Shown here: positions 36,553 through 44,019 of the stretch, piece by piece
How positions within the stretch are numbered: the stretch's first letter is position 1
Layout: each line of letters begins with the position of its first letter
Assembly: GCF_035944375.1 (NCBI RefSeq)
Contig: NZ_DASZBE010000045.1
DNA from: Allobosea sp035944375
GTDB lineage: Bacteria; Pseudomonadota; Alphaproteobacteria; Rhizobiales; Beijerinckiaceae
Reading direction: 5' to 3' (one strand)
Length of the DNA stretch: 64,000 bases
Made by a program: the position numbers and the translations under genes
The notes under the pieces: generated by a model
What the model saw: only the letters and a program-made list of their open reading frames with translations
What the model was told of the DNA's origin: nothing
Databases searched by the model: none

Positions 36553-36574
36553 AACTTAACGCAATGGTTAAGTT
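36553..36574. promoter_or_regulatory. Palindromic operator spanning the ArsR-family start codon
   Basis: AACTTAAC (36553-36560) and GTTAAGTT (36567-36574) form a perfect 8-bp inverted repeat with a 6-base spacer that contains the ATG at 36564. The position suggests autorepression by the regulator encoded immediately downstream, possibly of a leaderless or near-leaderless mRNA. Confidence 0.7.
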
Positions 36575-36917
36575 GGAATCCTCGCAGCTGGATCGGACCT
36601 TCGCGGCTCTGTCGGACCCGACCCGCAGGGCCATGCTCGCGCGTCTCGAAGGCGAAGAGGCGGTCTCGGTCAGCGAACTGGCGCGGCCTTTCACGATGTC
36701 GCTGCCGGCGGTGATGAAGCATCTCGACGTGCTGTCGGATGCCGGGCTGATCACGCGGACGAAGACGGGCCGTACCGTCTCCTGCCGCCTCAATGCCGAC
36801 CCGATGGAGGAGGCCATGGGCTGGCTCGCTCGCTATCAGAGGTTCTGGACGCAGCGCCTCGACGCGCTGGAGGCGATGCTGGAGGCGCGCCGCAAGGCCC
36901 CCACCGAGGCCGAGTGA
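36564..36917 (+). CDS. ArsR-family transcriptional regulator
   Basis: A 117-residue winged-helix repressor. The HTH region SVSELARPFTMSLPAVMKHL (about residues 33-52) and wing DVLSDAGLITRTKTGRTVSC are typical of the ArsR subgroup paired with SRPBCC proteins; no Cys metal site is present. The start codon sits inside an inverted repeat that I take as its own operator. The SRPBCC gene begins 26 bases after the stop, so the pair is likely an operon under self-control. Confidence 0.92.
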   Translation: MVKLESSQLDRTFAALSDPTRRAMLARLEGEEAVSVSELARPFTMSLPAVMKHLDVLSDAGLITRTKTGRTVSCRLNADPMEEAMGWLARYQRFWTQRLDALEAMLEARRKAPTEAE

Positions 36918-36942
36918 CCACTGCCCCGGGAGAGGATGGGCC

Positions 36943-37383
36943 ATGAATGAGCGCGTTGCGACCACGCCGAGCCTGACGATCAAGCGCCGGCTCAACGCCA
37001 CCCCGGCCGAGGTCTTCGAGGCCTGGACCGATCCGAAGCTGTTGATGCAGTGGTTCGGACCGGAAAACGTCGTGACGCAGGAGGTCTCGGTCGATGCCCG
37101 CGTCGGGGGCGGTTTTCGCGCGGTGATGCTGGAGAATACCGGTGAGCGCCACGAGGTCTCCGGCACCTATTACGAGGTCGTCGCGAACGAGAAACTGGTC
37201 TTCTCCTGGTCCTGGATCACGACACCCGAGCGCGTCTCGCAGGTCACCGTGACCTTCAAGCCTGATGGCGCGGGCACGATCCTGACCCTGCTGCACGAGC
37301 AGCTCTTCGACGAGCAGGCGGTCAAGGGCCACACCCATGGCTGGACCGGCTCGCTCGCCAAGCTGGAGGCGCTCTTCGTCTGA
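36943..37383 (+). CDS. SRPBCC/AHSA1-domain protein
   Basis: A helix-grip (START-like) protein of 146 residues that probably binds a small hydrophobic ligand. Family elements are IKRRLNATPAEVFEAWTDPK, QWFGPENVVTQEVSVDARVG, VSGTYYEVVANEKLVFSW and the C-terminal GHTHGWTGSLAKLEALF. GAGAGG ahead of the ATG at 36943 supports that start. Pairing with an upstream ArsR-type regulator is common; the ligand and role are undefined. Confidence 0.9.
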   Translation: MNERVATTPSLTIKRRLNATPAEVFEAWTDPKLLMQWFGPENVVTQEVSVDARVGGGFRAVMLENTGERHEVSGTYYEVVANEKLVFSWSWITTPERVSQVTVTFKPDGAGTILTLLHEQLFDEQAVKGHTHGWTGSLAKLEALFV

Positions 37384-37394
37384 CGGTCAGAGCC

Positions 37395-37480
37395 CGTCAT
37401 TGCGAGGAACGCAGTGACGAAGCAATCCAGGAGTCGCCGAAACCGACGGGCTGGATTGCTTCGCTGCGCTCGCAATGACG
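37395..37480. repeat. REP-like palindromic element
   Basis: The left arm begins CGTCATTGCGAGGAACGCAG and ends AAGCAATCCAG (37395-37430). The right arm runs CTGGATTGCTTCG to CGCAATGACG (37451-37480), nearly complementary to it with a 20-base spacer. This pattern recurs as an interspersed intergenic palindrome in Bradyrhizobium-related genomes, as I recall. Here it lies between convergent genes and could fold as a terminator-like hairpin. Confidence 0.8.
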
Positions 37481-37498
37481 GCTCAGCGCAAGGCCCGT

Positions 37499-38740
37499 TC
37501 AGCCCGGCCCGGCGCCCTGCGTGCCCAGATAGAGCGCGTAGATCGACTGGCTCGCCGCCATGAACAGCCGGTTCCGCTTCGGCCCGCCAAAGCAGATATT
37601 GCCGCAGACCTCCGGCAGGCGGATGCGACCGATCAGCTTGCCGGCGGGGTTGAAGATGGTGACCCCGCTATAGCCGACATTGCGCCCGGCATTCGAAGAG
37701 GCCCAGAGATTGCCCTCGACATCGCAGCGTAAGCCGTCGGGCCCGCAATGTACGCCCTCGATCATGCAGTCCGAGAAGACGCGGCCATTGCTGAGCTTGT
37801 TGTCGGCGCCGACATCGAAGACATGGATGTCGCCCTTGCCGCCCGGCCCGGTATCGCCCGGTCCCTTGCCGGTCGAGGCGATGTAGAGCCGCTTGAAGTC
37901 GGGCGAGAAGCACAGGCCGTTGGGGTCCGGCACCTGCGACTCCGGCGCGACGAGCTCGACGCGCCCGCTCGGGTCGATGCGGTAGGTGTTGGTCGGCAGC
38001 TCGCGCTTGGCAAGCCCGATGCCCGGCGGCTGGCCGAGGCGGGGATTGATCTTGCCATTGGCGTTGCTCGGCCCGCCGGGAGCGTCAGGCGCGCCCTCAT
38101 AGAGCTGGCCGCCATAGGGCGGGTCGGTGAACCAGTAGCTGCCATCCGGGTGGGCCACGATGTCGTTGGGCGAGTTCAGCTTCTTGCCGTCGAACGAGTC
38201 GGCGAGCACCGTCGCCGAGCCGTCGAGCTCGTAGCGCACGACGCGGCGGTTGAGATGCTCGCAGGAGAGCTGCCGGCCCTGGAAATCGAAGCTGCTGCCG
38301 TTGCTGTTGCCGGAAGGCGCGCGGAAGACGCTGACATGGCCGTCATCCTCGATCCAGCGCATCTGGCGGTTGCGCGGGATGTCGCTCCAGACGAGGTACC
38401 GGCCCTGGGCGTTCCAGGCCGGTCCCTCGACCCACAGGCCGCCGGTCCAGATCCGCTGGATCGCGGCGTTGGGCTGGGCCAGCCCATTGAAGGCCGGATC
38501 GACGGCGATCACGTCCGGGTCCCAGAAATAGGTCGTCGGGGCGCCCTGGCGGCTGAAGTCGCGGGGCGGCGTGGTGATGGTGGTGGGTGGGGACGGCCGG
38601 TTCGCGCTGGATTGGGCGAAGGCCGGCCCAGTGGCGGCGGCGAGCGCTCCGAGGCCTGCGGCGTGGATCAGGCGACGCCGCGACAGGGTCGCCGCTTGCG
38701 TCTCGATGGGATCGTGGTCGTGAACAGTAGGGTCTGTCAT
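37499..38740 (-). CDS. SMP-30/gluconolactonase-like beta-propeller protein, Tat-exported
   Basis: A probable periplasmic lactonase-type hydrolase of 413 residues. The N-terminus has a twin-arginine signal (TLSRRRLIHAAGLGALAAAT, cleavage after PAFAQ). The propeller contains metal-site elements WVEGPAWNAQGRYLVWSDI (Glu), KLNSPNDIVAHPDGSYWFTD (Asn) and VPDPNGLCFSPDFKRLYIAS (Asn/Asp). An in-frame extension to 39184 was rejected because it precedes the signal peptide. Substrate unknown; sugar lactones are the usual guess. Confidence 0.9.
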   Translation of the reverse strand: MTDPTVHDHDPIETQAATLSRRRLIHAAGLGALAAATGPAFAQSSANRPSPPTTITTPPRDFSRQGAPTTYFWDPDVIAVDPAFNGLAQPNAAIQRIWTGGLWVEGPAWNAQGRYLVWSDIPRNRQMRWIEDDGHVSVFRAPSGNSNGSSFDFQGRQLSCEHLNRRVVRYELDGSATVLADSFDGKKLNSPNDIVAHPDGSYWFTDPPYGGQLYEGAPDAPGGPSNANGKINPRLGQPPGIGLAKRELPTNTYRIDPSGRVELVAPESQVPDPNGLCFSPDFKRLYIASTGKGPGDTGPGGKGDIHVFDVGADNKLSNGRVFSDCMIEGVHCGPDGLRCDVEGNLWASSNAGRNVGYSGVTIFNPAGKLIGRIRLPEVCGNICFGGPKRNRLFMAASQSIYALYLGTQGAGPG

Positions 38741-39068
38741 CGCTTTATCCTCCCAGATGATGGTTGTGGTCCGGCCTGGTGCCGGCCTTGATCTCGTCTC
38801 GACAGTCTCCTTTGAAGGGGTTCGCCCGCGAGGGGCGGGCGACCCGCAGATCATCAGCGGGACGGGCCGCGGTCGAGCGGCGCCGGCATGGGGACTGCTG
38901 CGCAAGACGAGCATGCGCGGAGGCTCTCCGCGGCATCCGTCTTGCTGGGCGCAGGGCAGGGCCGGGCCCCGCTGTCGGATCACCGCTGCATATCGACCCC
39001 GCCCTGCCGTGCTTGCTCCGGCGCCGGAAATCCCCCACAGCAGCCTCCCCTCCTGTCGGAATGCTGTC
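38741..39068. other. Divergent intergenic region, no gene recognised
   Basis: A 328-base gap between the divergent SMP-30-like and TauE/SafE genes. Open frames here lack family likeness or ribosome sites and run into the downstream gene. Promoters for both neighbours must lie here, but none stands out by eye. Confidence 0.5.
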
Positions 39069-39902
39069 ATGCTTGCTGGAATTCCCGTCGGCGACCTCGT
39101 CTTCCTCGCCGTCTCGCTGGTCGCGGCGGGCGCCGTCACCGGCCTGCTCGCGGGCGTCTTCGGCGTCGGCGGCGGCGCGGTCATCGTGCCGATCCTCTAC
39201 GAGGTCTTCCGCGTGATCGGCGTGCCCGAGGATGTCCGCATGCCGCTCTGCGTCGGCACCTCGCTGGCGGTGATCATCCCGACCTCGATCCGCTCCTTCA
39301 ACGCCCATCGCGCCAAAGGCATGGTCGACATGTCGATCCTGAAGATCTGGGCGGTCCCCGTGGTGCTCGGCGTCATCGTCGGCAGCTACATCGCCCGCTT
39401 CGCGCCCGCAGACCTGTTCAAGATCATTTTCGTCATCGTCGCCATCTTCAGCGCACTGCGCCTGCTCTTCGCCTCGGACCGTTGGCAACTCGGCACGCAG
39501 ATGCCCGGCAAGATCCTGATGAACATCTATGGGGCCGTCATCGGCGTGCTCTCGGCGCTGATGGGCATCGGCGGTGGCCAGCTCTCCAGCCTGTTCATGA
39601 CCTTCTATGGCCGCCCGATTCACCAGGCGGTCGCGACCTCCTCGGGGCTCGGCGTGCTGATCTCGATCCCCGGCGCGCTCGGCTTCATCTATGCGGGCTG
39701 GCCGAAGATGGACGTGCTGCCGCCGCTCTCGCTCGGCTATGTCTCGCTGATCGGCTTCATCCTGTTCATCCCGACTTCGATCTGGACGGCGCCGATCGGC
39801 GCGCGCCTCGCGCACCGGCTCTCGAAGCGCAAGCTCGAGGTCGTCTTCGGCCTGTTCCTGCTGCTCGTCGCGGCCCGCTTCATCTGGACGCTGGTGGTGT
39901 GA
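39069..39902 (+). CDS. TauE/SafE-family membrane permease
   Basis: An integral membrane protein of 277 residues with about eight hydrophobic segments. The duplicated family motif appears as AGVFGVGGGAVIVPILYEVF near the N-terminus and as LMGIGGGQLSSLFM in the second half (about residue 177). The family exports sulfite or sulfoacetate, or moves other anions; the substrate here is not indicated by neighbours. The open frame extends upstream to 38757, but the ATG at 39069 starts directly before the first helix. Confidence 0.9.
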   Translation: MLAGIPVGDLVFLAVSLVAAGAVTGLLAGVFGVGGGAVIVPILYEVFRVIGVPEDVRMPLCVGTSLAVIIPTSIRSFNAHRAKGMVDMSILKIWAVPVVLGVIVGSYIARFAPADLFKIIFVIVAIFSALRLLFASDRWQLGTQMPGKILMNIYGAVIGVLSALMGIGGGQLSSLFMTFYGRPIHQAVATSSGLGVLISIPGALGFIYAGWPKMDVLPPLSLGYVSLIGFILFIPTSIWTAPIGARLAHRLSKRKLEVVFGLFLLLVAARFIWTLVV

Positions 39903-40000
39903 CGGTCTCTGACGACGCGTCGTGATCACGGGCCGGCCGCGGGCCGACACCGGGGTGAGGGCGTCTGGACTTCCGCCCGGACAGTGATCAAGCTGGCGGG

Positions 40001-40270
40001 ATGAAGAACGTGTCGCTGGCTGAGATGAAGGATCGCCTCGCCGAACTCGCGAACGCCGTCGAGGCAGGCTAGACGATCGTCGTCACGCGCGACGGTCGTC
40101 CGATCCTCGATCTCGTACCGCATCGCGCGCGGCCCCGGCTGAATCTGGCGGCGCTGGATGTCTTCAAGAAGGAGCGCGGGATCGACCGTATCGTGACCTC
40201 GATCGCCGACGACTTCGATGAGCCGCTGGCGGAAGATTTCCTGCTGCAGCCATTGCCACCCGGACGATGA
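40001..40270 (+). pseudogene. Phd/YefM-family antitoxin gene interrupted by an amber codon
   Basis: Reading from the ATG at 40001 gives MKNVSLAEMKDRLAELANAV then EAG and a TAG at 40070-40072. The same frame continues as TIVVTRDGRPILDLVPHR, the normal continuation of a Phd antitoxin (usually EAGETIVVTRDGRP), and runs to a TGA at 40268-40270 that overlaps the toxin ATG. A single GAG-to-TAG change explains the break. No obvious downstream restart codon follows. It could be a real loss, a recent mutation or a base error. Confidence 0.85.
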
Positions 40271-40656
40271 GGCTTCTGCTCGACACGCATGTCTTTCTTG
40301 CCCTGATCGAGCCGCAATTGTCGGGGTTCCGTCCCTTGACGCGATGGCTGGCCCGCCAGCCGGACGCCGAGCTGAGTCTCAGCATCGCGTCGCTCTGGGA
40401 GATCGCGATCAAGCGGCGGCTCGGAAAGCTCGATCTGCCCGTTGGGCTGTCCGAACTGCCGGGACTTGCGCGGTTGCTCGGGATCGAGTTGATCGTGATC
40501 ATGGCGCAGCATGTCCTGTCGCAGCTCGATCCGGAGCCCGTGACGCGTGATCCCTTCGATCGCCTGCTGCTGGCGCAGTGCGGCGCGGAAGGTCTCAGGC
40601 TTCTGACGGCCGATCGCGCTCTGGTCCGCCATCCCCTTGCCGTCGACTGGTCGTAG
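40267..40656 (+). CDS. PIN-domain toxin (VapC family) partnered with the broken Phd gene
   Basis: A 129-residue PIN ribonuclease of the Phd-linked type. It opens MRLLLDTHVFLALIEP and has IASLWEIAIKRRLGKLDLP. The acidic set is complete: Asp6, Glu45, Asp95/98 in RDPFDRLLLAQ and Asp116 in LLTADRAL. The gene is coupled to the antitoxin frame by an ATGA overlap. With the antitoxin truncated after 23 residues, the toxin is either poorly translated, neutralised elsewhere, or not toxic. Confidence 0.9.
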   Translation: MRLLLDTHVFLALIEPQLSGFRPLTRWLARQPDAELSLSIASLWEIAIKRRLGKLDLPVGLSELPGLARLLGIELIVIMAQHVLSQLDPEPVTRDPFDRLLLAQCGAEGLRLLTADRALVRHPLAVDWS

Positions 40657-40834
40657 CGGCGCTTTGTCTCGTCGTGCCACGCTCCGTCAGCGTCGCCATC
40701 ACGGCCAGGCGCTCCGCCTCGCTCAGCCTCTGCCAGCCCGCGATCTCGGCGAGCGTCCGGCGGCAGCCTTCGCAGAGCCGGTTGACCGGGTTAATGACGC
40801 AAACTCTGATGCAGGGCGTCGCGATGGCGCTCAT
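40595..40834 (-). CDS. DUF1289-family small cysteine protein
   Basis: A 79-residue protein with the family core TPCIRVCVINPVNRLCEGC (four Cys in CxxxC...CxxC arrangement, about residues 7-25) followed by RTLAEIAGWQRLSEAERLAV. A metal or Fe-S cluster is plausible; function unknown. The basic, Ser/Thr-rich C-terminus is not conserved. It overlaps the convergent PIN toxin gene by 62 bases at its 3' end, and its ATG overlaps the cobS stop. Confidence 0.85.
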   Translation of the reverse strand: MSAIATPCIRVCVINPVNRLCEGCRRTLAEIAGWQRLSEAERLAVMATLTERGTTRQSAATTSRRQGDGGPERDRPSEA

Positions 40835-41706
40835 CGACCCGCTCCAAGCATCAGCGCGAAGCCCAGATAAAGCGCGATCTCGTCGAGCTGCTGCGTCGCC
40901 CCCGCGACATCGCCGGTCTGGCCGCCGATCAGCCGGCGGCAGAGGCGCCTGACGAGAAGCGCGTTGAGGGCGACCAGCGCGAGCCCGAGTCCCAGCCCCG
41001 CGAGCGGCAGCCGACAGGTGAGCGCGAGCCCTCCCGCGAGCAGAAGGCCGATGCCGGAGGCCAGCCACGCCGTCGGCAGACTCGGCCGCCCAACCGACGC
41101 CGAGGCCCCCACGGGGCGGGCCGGCGCCATCCCTGCCAGCAGATGCAGGCCCGACAGGCGCGACAGCACGGCCACGGCGACGAACGCACCACCCGCCGCC
41201 AGAGGCCCGGCCCGGTCGAGGATGAGCGCCAGCGCGAAAACGCGCAGCAGCAGCGCCAGCGCCATCGCCAGCGCGCCATAGCTGCCCAGCCGGCTGTCCT
41301 TCATGATCTCGAGCCGGCGTTCGGCCGTTCGCCCCCCAAAAAGCCCGTCGGCGCTGTCGGCGAGCCCGTCCTCGTGCAGCGCGCCCGTCGTCACCGCCAG
41401 CATCGCGACGGCGAGCGCGGCTGAGAGCAGCCCGCCGAGCCCGGCGGCGCCCGCTGCGGCCAGGACGAGAGCCGCCGGCAGGGCGATGATCAGCGCCGCG
41501 AAGGGCAGGGCGCGCGGGACGGTGCGGAAATCGGGTGCGGCATGGGGATCCGCCTCGCCGGGCAGGGCCGGGACCGGCAGGCGCGAATAGAAGCGGATGC
41601 AGATCGCGGTCGCGAGGATCCAACCCGGCCACGCCGGCTCGGCGTCCGCCGGCGGCATGGGCGCGGACTGCGGCGGCGCGGCGTCCCTGTCCTCGATTGT
41701 CTTCAT
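40831..41706 (-). CDS. cobS: Adenosylcobinamide-GDP ribazoletransferase (cobalamin synthase)
   Basis: Joins adenosylcobinamide-GDP to alpha-ribazole in the last step of cobalamin assembly, in the membrane. The 291-residue protein is rich in hydrophobic helices. It has the catalytic metal motif TGALHEDGLADSADGLFGG (about residues 107-125) and the terminal GGQTGDVAGATQQLDEIALY. It diverges from cobT, the enzyme that supplies activated dimethylbenzimidazole, across an 81-base gap too short for a typical B12 riboswitch. Confidence 0.96.
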   Translation of the reverse strand: MKTIEDRDAAPPQSAPMPPADAEPAWPGWILATAICIRFYSRLPVPALPGEADPHAAPDFRTVPRALPFAALIIALPAALVLAAAGAAGLGGLLSAALAVAMLAVTTGALHEDGLADSADGLFGGRTAERRLEIMKDSRLGSYGALAMALALLLRVFALALILDRAGPLAAGGAFVAVAVLSRLSGLHLLAGMAPARPVGASASVGRPSLPTAWLASGIGLLLAGGLALTCRLPLAGLGLGLALVALNALLVRRLCRRLIGGQTGDVAGATQQLDEIALYLGFALMLGAGR

Positions 41707-41787
41707 CCGCCGCAGCCTATAGCAGCAGCGGCAACCGCGGGGCCATCGCCGAAGCGCCGCCGCCCGTCCTTAGCCACAGAGTCCACC

Positions 41788-42816
41788 ATGGCCGTTTCTG
41801 GATTGCCCTTCGACGACATCCGCGAGCTGATCGCCGCGATGCCCGGCCCCGATATGGCGGCCGCCAACATGGTGCGCGCCCGCGACAAGGACCTTACCAA
41901 GCCCGCCGGCAGCCTCGGCCGCATGGAGGAGATCGCCGAATGGCTCGCCGCCTGGCAGGGCAAGGGCAAGCCTTCTGTCGACCGCCCGCTGGTCTGCGTC
42001 TTCGCCGGCAATCACGGCGTGGTGGCGCAGGGCGTCTCGGCCTTTCCGCAGGCGGTGACGCGCCAGATGCTGGAGAATTTCGCGGCCGGCGGGGCGGCGA
42101 TCAACCAGATCTGCGCCGCCTTCGATCTCGGCTTCAAGGTCTTCGACCTCGCGCTCGACCTGCCGACGGGCGACTTCACGCAAACCGACGCGCTCGACGA
42201 GCGCGCCTGCGTCGCCACCATGGCCTTCGGCATGGAGGCGCTGGTCGGCGGCACGGATCTTTTGTGCCTCGGCGAGATGGGCATCGGCAACACCACCTCG
42301 GCGGCGGCGATCTATGCCGCGCTCTATGGCGGCGACGCCGCCTTCTGGTGCGGCCGCGGCACGGGGCTGGACGATGACGGCCTGAAGCGCAAGATCGCCG
42401 CCGTCGAGGCCGGCATCGCGCTGCACCGCGCCCATCTCAAGGACCCGCTGGAGGTGCTGCGCCGGCTCGGCGGGCGCGAGGTCGCGGCGATCTGCGGCGC
42501 CATCATCGCCGCCCGCTCGCAGCGGATCCCGGTGATCCTCGACGGCTATGTGGTGACGGCCGCCGCCGCGATCCTGCATGCGATCGAACCCTCCGCGATC
42601 GACCACTGCATCGCCGGCCATCTCTCGGCCGAGGGCGCCCATGCGCAGGTGCTGGCGACGCTCGGGAAGGCGCCGCTGCTGGCGCTCGACATGCGGCTGG
42701 GCGAAGGCTCGGGCGCCGCGCTCGCCGCCAGCCTCGTCAAGGCGGCGGCCGCCATCCACAACGGCATGGCGACCTTCGCGCAGGCGGGCGTGGCGGGAAA
42801 AGATCAGGCCTCGTAG
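41788..42816 (+). CDS. cobT: Nicotinate-nucleotide-dimethylbenzimidazole phosphoribosyltransferase
   Basis: Forms alpha-ribazole phosphate from nicotinate mononucleotide and dimethylbenzimidazole for the lower ligand of cobalamin. The 342-residue protein has LTKPAGSLGRMEEIAEWLA, FAGNHGVVAQGVSAFPQAVT, LCLGEMGIGNTTSAAAI and the C-terminal catalytic Glu region LDMRLGEGSGAALA. A longer frame from 41542 was rejected because family similarity starts at the ATG at 41788. Its 3' end overlaps the convergent ddl gene by 13 bases. Confidence 0.96.
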   Translation: MAVSGLPFDDIRELIAAMPGPDMAAANMVRARDKDLTKPAGSLGRMEEIAEWLAAWQGKGKPSVDRPLVCVFAGNHGVVAQGVSAFPQAVTRQMLENFAAGGAAINQICAAFDLGFKVFDLALDLPTGDFTQTDALDERACVATMAFGMEALVGGTDLLCLGEMGIGNTTSAAAIYAALYGGDAAFWCGRGTGLDDDGLKRKIAAVEAGIALHRAHLKDPLEVLRRLGGREVAAICGAIIAARSQRIPVILDGYVVTAAAAILHAIEPSAIDHCIAGHLSAEGAHAQVLATLGKAPLLALDMRLGEGSGAALAASLVKAAAAIHNGMATFAQAGVAGKDQAS

Positions 42817-43925
42817 CTCGTCTTCAGCCCCGCCCGCTCCGCATGGCGCTCCTGCGCCAGCTCGACCAGCCGGGTCAGCAGGGCGGGGTAGGGCATACCC
42901 GACGCTTCCATCATCTTCGGATACATGCTGATCGCGGTGAACCCCGGCAGCGTGTTGATCTCGTTGAAGTAGAAGGCTCCGCTCTGGCGGTCGAGGAAGA
43001 AGTCGACGCGCGCCAGACCGTTGCAGTCGAGCGCGACGAAGGCGTCGATCGCGAGCTGACGGACGCGCGCCATCTGCGCCTCGTCGAGCTTCGCCGGCAG
43101 GTCGACGCTCGCGCCGTCCTGGTCGATGTATTTCGCCTCGTAGGAGTAGAATTCGTGTTGCGGGCCGGCATTGAGCTCGCTGGCGACGCTCGCCACCGGC
43201 GGTTCGCCGTCGAGAACGGCCACCTCGATCTCGCGGGCGTCGATGCCCTGCTCGATCAGCACCTTGAGATCGTATTCGAAGGCGTCAGCCAGCGCGGCGT
43301 CGAGATCCTCCCAGCGCTTCACTTTGTGGACGCCGACGCTGGAGCCCATATTGCAGGGCTTGACGAAGACCGGCAGCGTCAGCCCGGCGCGGGCAGCTTC
43401 CGTGGCGGCGGCAGGGTCCCGGCGATAGTCGCGGCGCGCGACCGCGAAATAGGGCGCGACGGGCAGGCCCGCCAGCGCCGCCAGCCGCTTGGCGATGTCC
43501 TTGTGCATCGAGACCGCCGAGCCGAGAACACCCGAGCCGACATAGGCCGCGCCCGCCAGTTCGAGCAGGCCCTGCAGCGACCCGTCCTCGCAGAGCGGGC
43601 CATGGATCACCGGGAAGACGACGTCCACCGGCGCGATCGCGGCGGCATCGGCGTCGCTCGGCAGGATCGCGGTGCGCCCATCGCCTTGCGCTTCAAGGCG
43701 GATTGCCGGCGATTCGGCGGGAATCGGCAGGCTCTCGGTGTTGGCGGCCTCGATCCGGCGCAGATCATGGCACTGCCAGCGGCCCTCCTTGTCGATGCTG
43801 ACCGGCACCGGCTCGAAGCGCTCGCGATCGAGATAGCGCAGCACGGACGCCGCCGATTTCAGCGAGACCTCGTGCTCGCCCGACTTTCCGCCATAGAGCA
43901 CCGCGACGCGCGTTTTCCGGTTCAT
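42804..43925 (-). CDS. ddl: D-alanine-D-alanine ligase
   Basis: ATP-grasp enzyme making the D-Ala-D-Ala dipeptide of peptidoglycan. The 373-residue protein has VAVLYGGKSGEHEVSLKSAA at the N-terminus. Other features are the Ser/Tyr loop AAYVGSGVLGSAVSMHKD, FVKPCNMGSSVGVHKV (ATP-binding), and the metal and substrate region DFFLDRQSGAFYFNEINTLPG. Length matches the DdlA-type enzymes. It is away from the dcw cluster, so it may be a second ligase copy. Confidence 0.96.
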   Translation of the reverse strand: MNRKTRVAVLYGGKSGEHEVSLKSAASVLRYLDRERFEPVPVSIDKEGRWQCHDLRRIEAANTESLPIPAESPAIRLEAQGDGRTAILPSDADAAAIAPVDVVFPVIHGPLCEDGSLQGLLELAGAAYVGSGVLGSAVSMHKDIAKRLAALAGLPVAPYFAVARRDYRRDPAAATEAARAGLTLPVFVKPCNMGSSVGVHKVKRWEDLDAALADAFEYDLKVLIEQGIDAREIEVAVLDGEPPVASVASELNAGPQHEFYSYEAKYIDQDGASVDLPAKLDEAQMARVRQLAIDAFVALDCNGLARVDFFLDRQSGAFYFNEINTLPGFTAISMYPKMMEASGMPYPALLTRLVELAQERHAERAGLKTSYEA

Positions 43926-44019
43926 GATCGAAGAGTCCGAGAGGGAGGAGAAAGCGGGGAGCGTGGGGACAGGGCGATAAGGCGTGTCGGCGAAAGCTGT
44001 GGCACGATTCGGGCGGCGG

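Noticed and set aside
38757..39068. N-terminal extension of the TauE/SafE protein
   Set aside because: The extension is not membrane-like, covers the divergent promoter region, and the ATG at 39069 directly precedes the first helix.
41707..41787. Possible cobalamin riboswitch between cobS and cobT
   Set aside because: The gap is only 81 bases and has no B12-box-like sequence; typical riboswitches need about 200 bases.
42804..42816. Overlap of convergent cobT and ddl considered as a sign of frameshift
   Set aside because: Both proteins end with sequences of normal family length; short convergent overlaps are common in dense genomes.
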